Assembly: GCF_017306545.1 (NCBI RefSeq)
Contig: NZ_JAFKID010000006.1
Location: 62,001 to 126,000 of the forward strand
Direction: 5' to 3'
DNA: 64,000 nt
DNA from: Mesorhizobium sp.
GTDB taxonomy: Bacteria > Pseudomonadota > Alphaproteobacteria > Rhizobiales > Rhizobiaceae
The notes beneath the pieces were generated by a model. That model made no database searches. It was given only the letters and a program-made list of their open reading frames with translations, and was not told where the DNA came from. Below, one piece after another: positions 25,208 through 32,592 of the stretch (within the stretch, counting starts at the first letter, position 1; every line of letters starts with the position of its first letter). The position numbers and the translations under genes were made by a program.

Positions 25208-25884
25208 GGCTTTTGGCTCCGTGCCGCCAATATGGCTTCGAGGTTGTCGGCCGCAACCGCCGCGATCGCGGCGGCTTCCGCCGCGCCGATATCGCTCCAG
25301 CCCATGCGCCGCATCACCGGCTCGCGGCCGATGCGGAAATAGAGAACCTGGCCGATCATGGTGAAGACGGAAAGCCGCGTGCGCTCGCTTTCGGCCGGCT
25401 CGCCGGTCGCCTGCTCCCACAGTCCGCACAGCCGGCGGTGGGTGGGCGCGAACACGCCGTCATAGATGCGGTCCAGCGTCGGCGTCGGCTGCGACAACTC
25501 GCGCAGGATGAACTGCACGATCTCGCCCGCCTCCGGCCGCACCACCATGAAGGCCACCATCTGCCGCGTCGCCTCGATCAGCCGCATACGCGCTTCTGCG
25601 GGCGTCGATTGTTCGGGCGCGGCATCCGTGCCGCCGGTCGCCTGCCTCGCGATGGTTTGGATCATGCCGACGATGTGGTCTGCGACGGCCGAGCGCAGCC
25701 CCTCCTTGCCGCCGAAGTGGTAGGCGATGGAACCGATATTGGCCTTTGCCGCCGCCGCGATCTGGCGCGTCGAGGTGCCGTCGTAGCCCTGCTGGCCGAA
25801 CAGTTTCAACGCCGCGCGGATCAGCGCCATGCGCGTCATTTCGGACGGCGAAGACGGTTCGGCCCTTGGAGGAGTTGGAGTCAT
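25204..25884 (-). CDS. TetR-family repressor of the efflux operon (CecR/YbiH-like)
   Basis: A 226-aa regulator. Helix-turn-helix at about residues 20-65: RAALKLFGQQGYDGTSTRQI, AAAAKANIGSIAYHFGGKEG. The ligand domain has the long C-terminal form seen in CecR/DUF1956 regulators (MIGQVLYFRIGREPVMRRMG). It is the first gene of a four-gene efflux operon and has a perfect 11-bp-arm dyad directly upstream, so autorepression of the whole operon is very likely. Confidence 0.93.
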   Translation of the reverse strand: MTPTPPRAEPSSPSEMTRMALIRAALKLFGQQGYDGTSTRQIAAAAKANIGSIAYHFGGKEGLRSAVADHIVGMIQTIARQATGGTDAAPEQSTPAEARMRLIEATRQMVAFMVVRPEAGEIVQFILRELSQPTPTLDRIYDGVFAPTHRRLCGLWEQATGEPAESERTRLSVFTMIGQVLYFRIGREPVMRRMGWSDIGAAEAAAIAAVAADNLEAILAARSQKP

Positions 25885-25889
25885 TTTCG

Positions 25890-25917
25890 TACTTTAATCA
25901 ATCGAATGATTAAAGTA
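25890..25917. promoter_or_regulatory. Operator of the TetR-HlyD-ABC operon
   Basis: A perfect dyad TACTTTAATCA (25890-25900), ATCGAA, TGATTAAAGTA (25907-25917), beginning 5 bases upstream of the TetR start codon. It is strikingly AT-rich in GC-rich surroundings and has the size of TetR/CecR operators. No second copy was seen in the window. Confidence 0.8.
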
Positions 25918-26086
25918 AAGATGATTCAAGCCTCCGAATGCTCAGTCGCCGCCCCCGCCTCACCACGGCAGGCCAACCGCACGTCGCCGGTCTTAAAGAA
26001 TGTGCTGCTGGCAGGACAGTCGCCGGCGCGGCCGCATGGCAATGCACGGCAGGTGCCCAAAGAGCCCGATGGCCGGAACGTTTCCG

Positions 26087-26983
26087 ATGACGAAAACCTT
26101 GTCCACGCTGATCGGCTTCGCCGCCATCCTCACCTGGTCCTTCCTCGCCTACCTGTCGACGGCGGCGGGGCCGGTGCCGCCGTTCCAGCTGGCGGCGATG
26201 ACCTTCTTCCTCGGCGGCATGGTGGGTGCGGCGAGCTGGCTGTTCCGGCCGGGGGCGGTGAAGGCGCTGCGCCAGCCGTGGCAGGTCTGGGCGCTCGGCG
26301 TGGCGAGCCTGTGCATCTATCACTGCGCCTATTTCTTCGCCATCCAGTCGGCGCCGCCGGTCGAGGCCAGCCTGATCGCCTATCTGTGGCCGCTGCTGAT
26401 CGTCGTCTTCGCCGCCTTCCTGCCGGGCGAGAAACTGCGCCCGCATCATCTCATCGGCGTGCTGCTCGGCCTGGCCGGCGCCGTCGTCGTTATCACCAAG
26501 GGCGGCCAGGTCGGGCTGGCCGACGGCATCCGGCCGGGCCACCTGATCGCGCTGTTCTGCGCCTTCGTCTGGTCCGGTTACTCAGTGCTGTCGCGCCGCT
26601 TCGGCGCCGTGCCGACCGACGTCGTCGCCGGCTATTGCCTCATCACCGCCGCCGTGGCGCTCGTCCTGCATCTCGGCCTCGAAACGACCGTTGTGCCGCA
26701 GACCCCCGGCCAGTGGGCGGCGATCGCCGTGCTCGGCGCCATTCCGCTCGGCGCCGGCTTCTATGCCTGGGACCGGGGCTGCAAGCACGGCGACATCATG
26801 GTGCTCGGCGCGTTGTCCTATGCCGCGCCGCTGTTTTCCGTCGTCATCCTGCTGGCAGCCGGCTACGGGCAATACCACTGGTCGGTGGCGCTTGCCTGCG
26901 CGCTGATCGTCGCCGGCGCGCTGCTGGCGGCAAAGGACATGTTGTTCAGGCGCGCCGATCCCGAGCCGGTTGCCGCCAGTTGA
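26087..26983 (+). CDS. Ten-helix EamA (DMT) transporter
   Basis: A 298-aa inner-membrane protein with two EamA repeats. Visible segments include TLIGFAAILTWSFLAYLSTA, MTFFLGGMVGAASWLF, SLIAYLWPLLIVVFAAFLPG, LIGVLLGLAGAVVVITKGGQ and ALFCAFVWSGYSVLSRRFGA for the second repeat. ATG at 26087 places the first helix immediately; earlier ATGs (26069, 26042) add a short hydrophilic leader. The family exports amino acids and metabolites; the substrate is unknown. It is divergent from the efflux operon but has no obvious share in its operator. Confidence 0.9.
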   Translation: MTKTLSTLIGFAAILTWSFLAYLSTAAGPVPPFQLAAMTFFLGGMVGAASWLFRPGAVKALRQPWQVWALGVASLCIYHCAYFFAIQSAPPVEASLIAYLWPLLIVVFAAFLPGEKLRPHHLIGVLLGLAGAVVVITKGGQVGLADGIRPGHLIALFCAFVWSGYSVLSRRFGAVPTDVVAGYCLITAAVALVLHLGLETTVVPQTPGQWAAIAVLGAIPLGAGFYAWDRGCKHGDIMVLGALSYAAPLFSVVILLAAGYGQYHWSVALACALIVAGALLAAKDMLFRRADPEPVAAS

Positions 26984-27014
26984 TTTGCCGTTGCCGCCGC
27001 GCTTAAGTCGAGCC

Positions 27015-27488
27015 ATGGCAAAAGAGATCGAACGAAAATTCCTGGTGGAAAGCAGCGACTGGCGCCCGGCGGTCGAGGCCAGCGTCTCGATGGTGCAGTT
27101 CTACCTGGCGATCTCGGCCGAGCGGTCCATCCGCCTGCGCATCAGCGACGGCCGCAAGGCCAAGCTGACGCTGAAATTCGGTTCCGACCTCGCCGAGCGC
27201 GACGAGTACGAATACGCCGTGCCGCTGGCCGAAGCGCGCGAGATGATGCAGTTCGCCATCGGCACTGTCATCCGCAAGGTGCGCCACCATGTCCGCCATC
27301 GCGGCCATCTCTACGAGATCGACGTCTTCAACGACACGCTGGACGGGCTGGTGGTGGCCGAACTGGAGACGCCGGACAGCGTGCCGCCCGACATGCTGCC
27401 CGCCTGGCTCGGCCGCGAAGTCACCGGCGAAGTGCGCTATTCCAACGCCTCGCTCGCCCTCAACGGCTATCCCGAACGCGCGTCGTAG
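27015..27488 (+). CDS. CYTH domain protein (triphosphate tunnel metalloenzyme)
   Basis: A 157-aa protein with the ExExK signature in EIERKFLV at residues 4-11 and alternating charged strands lining the tunnel (SIRLRISDGRKAKLTLKFGS, VRHHVRHRGHLYEIDVFND, LVVAELETP). The size matches single-domain bacterial CYTH proteins, which hydrolyse inorganic triphosphate or nucleoside triphosphates. ATG at 27015 is fixed by the motif. It lies 31 bp after the EamA gene and may share its transcript. Confidence 0.93.
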   Translation: MAKEIERKFLVESSDWRPAVEASVSMVQFYLAISAERSIRLRISDGRKAKLTLKFGSDLAERDEYEYAVPLAEAREMMQFAIGTVIRKVRHHVRHRGHLYEIDVFNDTLDGLVVAELETPDSVPPDMLPAWLGREVTGEVRYSNASLALNGYPERAS

Positions 27489-27535
27489 GTTGGCGTCTGT
27501 CGGTGGATTGGGCCGCGGGGCAATGTCATACGGCG

Positions 27536-27630
27536 GCGCCCCACCCCTAACCCTCCATACGGGAGGAGAGGGGGGACTCGGGCGCGGCAGCTTCCCCTCC
27601 CCGTTGAGGGGAGGAGTTAGGGGTGGGGCG
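27536..27630. repeat. Family A intergenic palindrome (CYTH-sulP)
   Basis: Outer arms CGCCCCACCCCTAAC (from 27537) and GTTAGGGGTGGGGCG (to 27630) are perfect complements over 15 bases. Inside are CCCTCC-ATAC-GGGAGGAG and CTCCCC-GTTGA-GGGGAG hairpins. It lies between convergent genes. Confidence 0.85.
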
Positions 27631-27709
27631 CGTCGGTGGAAATGGAAGAGGATTCCATATGCGATAGCCCTGCCCCTGCGGGGCACGCCGGACGCTCTAT
27701 CCTTCCGCG

Positions 27710-29419
27710 TCAGGCCGGCTCGGCCAGTTGCGTCTTCGCCTCGGCGACCGAGGCGGCGAAGCTCGCCAGCGGTTGCGTAACGCCGTGGATCGCCAGCATG
27801 CGCCGCGTTTGCGATGAAGCGCCGGCGATGACGACGCGCACACCGGCGCGCTTGGCCTTCTTCGCCGCGCCCTCGATGACGTTTGCGGCGGTCGAATCGA
27901 GGAACGGCACGGCGGAGCAGTCGAGGATGAAGTTCTTGCGCTGGTCAGCGATGCGGTCGAGCACCACCGCCACCGTCGCCGCCGCGCCGAAGAAGAAGGC
28001 GCCGGAAATGCGGTAGACCACCGTGTCGGGATCGGCGCCGGTCGCCGGATCGTAGGCGACGCGCTGGCCGTTGGCGTCGTCGGCGCGGTCGTCGATCACC
28101 GGCGGCGCGTGCGCCTCAACTTCTACCGAACGCGCCATGCGGCCGATGAACAGAAGCGCGCCGAGCGAAAAGCCGACGACGATGCCGGTGGTCAGGTCGC
28201 GGAAGATCACCAGCGCGAAGGTGACGAGCAGCACCGCCGCATCGCCTCGCGAGGATTTGATCAGCGCCGCCACGGCGGGCTTTTCCACCATGTACCAGGC
28301 CACCGTCGCCAGCACGCCGGCAAGAGCGGCGAGCGGGATGTAGCTGGCCAAAGGCGCGGCCACCAGCATGAACAAAAGGATGAACAGCGAGTGGAACATG
28401 CCGGACGCCGGCCCCTGCGCGCCGGCGCGGATGTTGGTGGCCGTGCGCGCGATCAGGCCGGTCACGCAGATGCCGCCGAACAGCGCCGAGCCGATATTGG
28501 CGACGCCCTGCGCCACCAGTTCGCAGTTGGAGCGGTGGCGCCGCCCGGTCATGCCGTCCGCCACCACGGCCGAAAGCAGCGATTCGATCGCCGCCAGGAG
28601 CGCGAAGGAAATGGCGTCGGGCAGAACGGCCGTCACCTTGTCGAGGCTGAGCGCGGGAATAGCCGGTTCCGGCAGCGTGCGCGGAATGCCGCCGAACTGG
28701 CTGCCGATGGTTTCGACCGGAAGCTGGAACAGCGCCGCCGCCACCGAAGCCGCCGCCACCGCGATCAGCAGGCCGGGCCAGTGCGGCCGCCACCGCTTCA
28801 GCCCGACGATGACGGCGATCGTCAGCACGGACAGGGCCACCGCCGCCGGGTTGACGGTGCCGGCCGCCTTGCCGAGTGCGATCAGCCGGGGCACGAGGTC
28901 GCCCGGCTCCTTGCCGGCCAGTGTCAGGCCGAACAGGTCGTGCAACTGGCTGGACAGGATGATGACGGCGATGCCGGCGGTGAAGCCGACGGTGACGGGG
29001 TAGGGGATGAACTTCACATAGGCGCCGAGGCGCAGATAGCCGGCGGCGATGAGGAAGAAGCCGGCCATCAGCGTCGCCAGGATCAGCCCGTCGACGCCGT
29101 GGCGATCCACCGTCGAGGCGACCAGCACGATGAAGGCGCCGGCCGGCCCGCCGATCTGGAAGCGGCTGCCGCCCAGCGCGCCGACCACGAAGCCGCCGAC
29201 GACGGCCGTGAACAGGCCGCGCGACGGCTCGACATGCGAGGCAATGGCGATCGCCATCGACAGCGGCAGCGCCACGATCGCCACCGTCAGCCCGGCGATC
29301 ACGTCGGCGCGCAACTGTTTGAGGCCATAGCCCTCGCGCAGCACCGTCACCAGTTTGGGCGTGAACAGCTCCGCGAAACTTGGGCTCTTCGCTTTGCTCG
29401 CCGCATTGATCTGGTGCAT
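27710..29419 (-). CDS. SulP family anion permease with STAS domain
   Basis: A 569-aa inner-membrane transporter (sulfate, bicarbonate or similar anions). The SulP core has about 14 helices from residue 40; characteristic parts are ADVIAGLTVAIVALPLSMAI, VGALGGSRFQIGGPAGAFIV and VANIGSALFGGICVTGLIAR. The cytosolic STAS domain occupies about residues 445-560 (RISGAFFFGAAATVAVVLDR, LDCSAVPFLDSTAANVIEGA). The XRE-type regulator upstream on the same strand is a common partner. Substrate undetermined. Confidence 0.94.
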   Translation of the reverse strand: MHQINAASKAKSPSFAELFTPKLVTVLREGYGLKQLRADVIAGLTVAIVALPLSMAIAIASHVEPSRGLFTAVVGGFVVGALGGSRFQIGGPAGAFIVLVASTVDRHGVDGLILATLMAGFFLIAAGYLRLGAYVKFIPYPVTVGFTAGIAVIILSSQLHDLFGLTLAGKEPGDLVPRLIALGKAAGTVNPAAVALSVLTIAVIVGLKRWRPHWPGLLIAVAAASVAAALFQLPVETIGSQFGGIPRTLPEPAIPALSLDKVTAVLPDAISFALLAAIESLLSAVVADGMTGRRHRSNCELVAQGVANIGSALFGGICVTGLIARTATNIRAGAQGPASGMFHSLFILLFMLVAAPLASYIPLAALAGVLATVAWYMVEKPAVAALIKSSRGDAAVLLVTFALVIFRDLTTGIVVGFSLGALLFIGRMARSVEVEAHAPPVIDDRADDANGQRVAYDPATGADPDTVVYRISGAFFFGAAATVAVVLDRIADQRKNFILDCSAVPFLDSTAANVIEGAAKKAKRAGVRVVIAGASSQTRRMLAIHGVTQPLASFAASVAEAKTQLAEPA

Positions 29420-29510
29420 AGTCCGTCATCCGCTCATGAAGCGGCGGGATCGTCGGCTGGCCATAGGGCCGGTTGTCGGCGGTCGCCGTCGCGACTGGTT
29501 GTGTTGCCGC

Positions 29511-29551
29511 AATTCCGGACGGAAAACCGGGAACCACTTTTCCTGGAATTG
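29511..29551. repeat. Family C (RIME-like) short palindrome
   Basis: AATTCCGGACGGAAAACCGG (29511-29530) faces CCACTTTTCCTGGAATT (29534-29550), an imperfect inverted repeat typical of the rhizobial intergenic elements that carry GGAAAACCGG and TTTTCCTGGAATTGCT. It lies between the XRE gene and sulP. Confidence 0.6.
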
Positions 29552-29583
29552 CTTCGTCTGCCGACCCTAAAGCGGGAGTGCCG

Positions 29584-29835
29584 TCAGGAACCGGCCTTCA
29601 GGCGTACGCCCCGTCCGCCGCGCTCGCTGGCCTGGTTCTCGCCGATCAGTTCCACCCCGGCCTCGTCGAGCGCCTGGATGACTTTCATCAGCGTATCGAC
29701 CACGCCGCGTACGACGCCGTCGCTCGCCTCCATGCGCTGGATGGTCGGCAAAGAGACGCCGGCGCGCTCGGCGAGCGTCTTCTGGTCGATGCCGGCCAGC
29801 GCCCTGGCGGCGCGCATCTGCGCTGCCGTGATCAC
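29584..29835 (-). CDS. XRE-family helix-turn-helix regulator
   Basis: An 83-aa Cro/CI-type DNA-binding protein: MRAARALAGIDQKTLAERAG (helices 1-2), VSLPTIQRMEASDGVV (recognition helix), then a dimerisation helix and a basic tail (ASERGGRGVRLKAGS). It lies 164 bp upstream of sulP on the same strand, an arrangement common in Hyphomicrobiales, so SulP is the likely target. Its own leader is AT-rich with a CATTATAATG palindrome. Confidence 0.88.
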   Translation of the reverse strand: MITAAQMRAARALAGIDQKTLAERAGVSLPTIQRMEASDGVVRGVVDTLMKVIQALDEAGVELIGENQASERGGRGVRLKAGS

Positions 29836-29864
29836 CGGTCAGAACTCCCGTTTGAGTCTGCAAG

Positions 29865-29900
29865 ATACATGGATAATACCATTATAATGATGTTTCAAGC
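29865..29900 (-). promoter_or_regulatory. AT-rich leader of the XRE gene with CATTATAATG palindrome
   Basis: On the minus strand TTGAAA (29893-29898) is followed by CATTATAATG (29880-29889, a perfect 10-bp palindrome) and TATTAT. The combination looks like a promoter with an operator for the XRE protein, although the spacing from TTGAAA to TATTAT is short. Assigned by eye. Confidence 0.35.
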
Positions 29901-29918
29901 ATGAATATGGATAGACTA

Positions 29919-30599
29919 TCAGTGAGCGCTGCCGCTTGCGCCGAGGCCGCCGAGCCGTTTGGCGGCCAGCCAGCACACCATGGCCCATGCGGTGCCGATG
30001 CACCAGCCGGCCATCACGTCGGAAGGCCAGTGCACGCCGAGATAGAGGCGGCTGACGCCGATGGCGAATGTGGTGAGCACGGCAAGCAGGAGCAGAAAGA
30101 ACCGCGCCGTGCTGCTTTGCAGAACGCCGGCAGCCAGCAAAGCGAGGGTCAGATAGGCCACCGCCGACATCATCGCGTGGCCGCTCGGGAAGGACAGCGA
30201 CGTTTCCGTAACGAGGTGCGGCACGACTGAGGGTCTTGGCCGGTGCACCGCGAGCTTGATGACGGCGCCGAGCGCCTGTCCGCCCGCCATGGCGACGAAC
30301 ATCAGCAGCGCCTTGTCCCGCTGCCGGGCGATCCAGAGCCAGATCACGGCGGCGACCGTGAGACACGCCAGCACCACGGTGCTGCCCAGCGCGGTCACGT
30401 CGCGGACCGCTCCCGGTAGCCAGGCCGGGCCGATGGGCTGGTCCGGAGCACCGGTTTCGCGCAGGGCGAGCAGGATGGTGGTGTCGAAACCGTGCGGCAC
30501 GAGGTCGAACGCGGCAGCCGCCATGACGAGGAAGCCGCACAGGCCAGCGAGCGCCACGAGCCTTGCCAGCGCGAGGTCGGTTCCGGTTCGTCTGGTCAT
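29919..30599 (-). CDS. PAP2-family membrane phosphatase
   Basis: A 226-aa inner-membrane phosphatase with all three catalytic motifs: KLAVHRPRP (K-x6-RP) near residue 118, FPSGH near 140 and SRLYLGVHWPSD (SR-x5-H-x3-D) near 188. About six helices. Substrates of the family include undecaprenyl pyrophosphate, phosphatidate and other lipid phosphates. ATG at 30599 puts the first helix at residue 12; the longer open frame upstream is Arg/Gly-rich shadow. The small EamA-like gene lies 32 bp upstream on the same strand and may be co-transcribed. Confidence 0.93.
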   Translation of the reverse strand: MTRRTGTDLALARLVALAGLCGFLVMAAAAFDLVPHGFDTTILLALRETGAPDQPIGPAWLPGAVRDVTALGSTVVLACLTVAAVIWLWIARQRDKALLMFVAMAGGQALGAVIKLAVHRPRPSVVPHLVTETSLSFPSGHAMMSAVAYLTLALLAAGVLQSSTARFFLLLLAVLTTFAIGVSRLYLGVHWPSDVMAGWCIGTAWAMVCWLAAKRLGGLGASGSAH

Positions 30600-30631
30600 G
30601 ATTGCCCCGCCTTGGCTCGATGGTTCGTACC

Positions 30632-30970
30632 CTATCGGCCCTGCAAATATGGCCCGAGCGTGATCAACGCCACCGAAACGATCGCCAGCGCCACGCCCGC
30701 TCCTTGCAAGGTGTTGAGCTTCTCGCCGTAGAGGGCGAGCGCGATGACGTTGACGGCGACGAGTTGGATGACGGCCGACAGGCTGAGCGAGATCGACAGG
30801 CCGAATTCGCGGATCAGCCGCAGCATCACCAGATTGCCCAGCGTATAGAGCACCAGCGTCCAGACCAGCCTGCCGAGGCCGGGCGTCAGCCCCCATTGCT
30901 TCGCAGCCGTTGCCGCGAGCAGGAAGATCGCCGTCGAGAGGCCGAGTTGCACCAGTCCCCAGAAACTCAT
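30632..30970 (-). CDS. Small four-helix EamA/EmrE-like membrane protein
   Basis: A 112-aa protein with four hydrophobic segments (LVQLGLSTAIFLLAATAAKQ, LVWTLVLYTLGNLVMLRLI, ISLSLSAVIQLVAVNVIALA, GAGVALAIVSVALITLGPYL). The third, followed by LYGEKL, resembles the DMT pattern of ArnE/EmrE-size proteins, which dimerise. A Lys replaces the usual EmrE membrane glutamate region, so drug export is not assured. It precedes the PAP2 gene on the same strand; lipid-linked substrate flipping would fit that company but is speculation. Confidence 0.7.
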   Translation of the reverse strand: MSFWGLVQLGLSTAIFLLAATAAKQWGLTPGLGRLVWTLVLYTLGNLVMLRLIREFGLSISLSLSAVIQLVAVNVIALALYGEKLNTLQGAGVALAIVSVALITLGPYLQGR

Positions 30971-31085
30971 TGACGGTTCCCCCGAACCTCGTTGAAGCGG
31001 GCGCCTTGCCGCGATGGTGTGGTTGCCCGCTCTCCTTGCCCAAGCCTAAGGCCGAAAACCGCGTCGCGCTTTTCGGCCCCGCATC

Positions 31086-31237
31086 TTAAAGCTGTTCCTG
31101 TTCAAACGGAATCGCCTGAACCGCTCTGCCTCTTTGATCCGGCTGCCTTCCCGGATGCAAGGCCGTTTCACGCTTTGGCCGAAAAGGTTCTAGAGCGTAA
31201 TGCCGTTTCCCTGAATCGGTATTCCGCTCTAACCATT
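31086..31237. repeat. Family C (RIME-like) intergenic element
   Basis: A mosaic of short palindromes: AAACGG-AATCG motifs at 31105, AAAGCG/GTTTCACGCTTT near 31170 and TAGAGCG...CGCTCTA (31192-31231), the last pair being exact 7-base arms around CCGTTTCCCTGAATCGGTATTC. This wording (AGAGCG, GGTTTCAGG-like, CGCTCTA) is typical of dispersed rhizobial intergenic elements. No gene is in it. Confidence 0.65.
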
Positions 31238-31245
31238 TGTTTTTG

Positions 31246-31292
31246 AAGCATGATGTTTTCCGAAAAGTCTGCAACTTTTCGGCATCATGCTT
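31246..31292. terminator. Strong hairpin at the 3' end of the flavin monooxygenase gene
   Basis: AAGCATGATG-TTTT-CCGAAAAGT (31246-31268), loop CTGCA, ACTTTTCGGCATCATGCTT (31274-31292). It has a 19-bp perfect stem with a 4-base bulge in one arm. It touches the TAA of the minus-strand gene. It is part of the family C element and probably ends or protects that transcript; no U-tract follows. Confidence 0.65.
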
Positions 31293-32440
31293 TAGCTGCC
31301 CGTCGCGATTGCCGCAGCGAGCGCGCGGCCTTCCACCACCGCGCTGTGGAAATGACCCATGATGGTCGGCTTCATGCCGGTGAACCAGAGCCCCTTTTGC
31401 CCGGTCGGCTGCCCGCCGCTCGACAGCGGCCGGCCGGTCGCCTCGTCGAGCACGCCGAGCCCGCCGAGCAGCGTCTCCAGCCCGGTGCGGTAGCCGGTGG
31501 CGGCGATCACCACATCGGCGTCCAGCGCGCTGTTGTCGGAAAGCACCGCCTTGCCGCCGTCGAAGCGCACCAGCGGCGCGACGATGCCGATCCTGCCGGC
31601 GCGCATGGCGGCGACGGCGCCGTCGTCCACCGGAATGGCGATCTGCTCGTCGCGTAGCCGCGTCGCGCCGCCGCGCGATGCTTTCGGCAGGCCGAGCCGG
31701 TGGATGTCGCCGAGCACGGCGCGCTGGGTGGCGGCGATGGCGAGATCGGTGAGGGGGATCGGCAGGCGGTCCATGAAACCGGCGAAGCGGTGCACGGCGA
31801 CCTGGCCGATGCGCTTGGGCAGCAGCGACGGCCCCTGCCGCACCGACAACCAGACTGCGGCCGCCTTGCCGCCGCTCGGATGCCCCCCGCTCAAATGATT
31901 GAGCACGTCGAAGCCGGAATTGCCGGCGCCGACCACCAGCACGCGCTTGCCTTCATAATCCTCGACGCGGCCGAAATCCGCCGCATGGATGAGGCGGCCG
32001 CTGAAGCCGGACCTGCCCGGCCAGTCCGGCGTCCACGGCACCTTGTCATGGCCGGTGGCGAAGACGACATGCGCGGCATGGCGCTGCCGGCCGTCCGCCG
32101 CCGTGACCGTCCAGCCGTCGCCGTCGCGCGCGACGGCCGCCGCTTCGAAGCCGAACTCGATTGAAAGCCCGCGTTCGCCGGCATAGCGCTCCAGATAGGC
32201 GATCACCTGCTCGCGCGAGGGAAACGCCGGCGTGCCCGGCGGATAGGAAAGGCCGGGAAGGCTCGAAAAAGCGCGATGCGTGTTGAGCGACAGCCGCAGA
32301 TGACGCCGCCGCCACGGCCCGGCGATATGCGGCTCTTTTTCGAGGATCAGCGCCCGCAGGCCGCGCCGTGCCAGCGCGTCGGCGGCGGCAAGGCCGGAAG
32401 CGCCGGCGCCGATCACCATCACCGGTTCGGTTGCCGCCAT
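31292..32440 (-). CDS. Flavin-containing monooxygenase-like NAD(P)/FAD oxidoreductase
   Basis: A 382-aa FAD enzyme. FAD-binding GAGASGLAAADALARRG lies near residues 11-27 and the NADPH-binding GAGNSGFDVLNHLSGG near 165-180. Between them is the FMO-identifying sequence FSGRLIHAADF (F-x-G-x3-H-x3-F) near residue 145. ATGYRTG near residue 320 is the usual second dinucleotide contact. It probably oxygenates N or S atoms of small molecules or acts as a Baeyer-Villiger enzyme. The ATG at 32440 is the first; it stands alone, divergent from the DUF2156 gene. Confidence 0.91.
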   Translation of the reverse strand: MAATEPVMVIGAGASGLAAADALARRGLRALILEKEPHIAGPWRRRHLRLSLNTHRAFSSLPGLSYPPGTPAFPSREQVIAYLERYAGERGLSIEFGFEAAAVARDGDGWTVTAADGRQRHAAHVVFATGHDKVPWTPDWPGRSGFSGRLIHAADFGRVEDYEGKRVLVVGAGNSGFDVLNHLSGGHPSGGKAAAVWLSVRQGPSLLPKRIGQVAVHRFAGFMDRLPIPLTDLAIAATQRAVLGDIHRLGLPKASRGGATRLRDEQIAIPVDDGAVAAMRAGRIGIVAPLVRFDGGKAVLSDNSALDADVVIAATGYRTGLETLLGGLGVLDEATGRPLSSGGQPTGQKGLWFTGMKPTIMGHFHSAVVEGRALAAAIATGS

Positions 32441-32592
32441 TCGCAAAAGCCTTCCGTCAATAAACTACCACATTACATGGCTCTTCTTTCGACTGTGCGA
32501 ATATGACATGAGTCGTCCGTGGGCAACGTGCCTCGCGTGGGATTCTATCGCTTTGAGACTTTCTGCCGCTCCTGCCCACTGACGATTTGGTG

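Noticed and set aside
21971-25884. The efflux operon as a macrolide MacAB-type system.
   Set aside because: The permease is ABC-2 type with the large loop after helix 1, not the four-helix MacB, and the ATPase is a separate protein.
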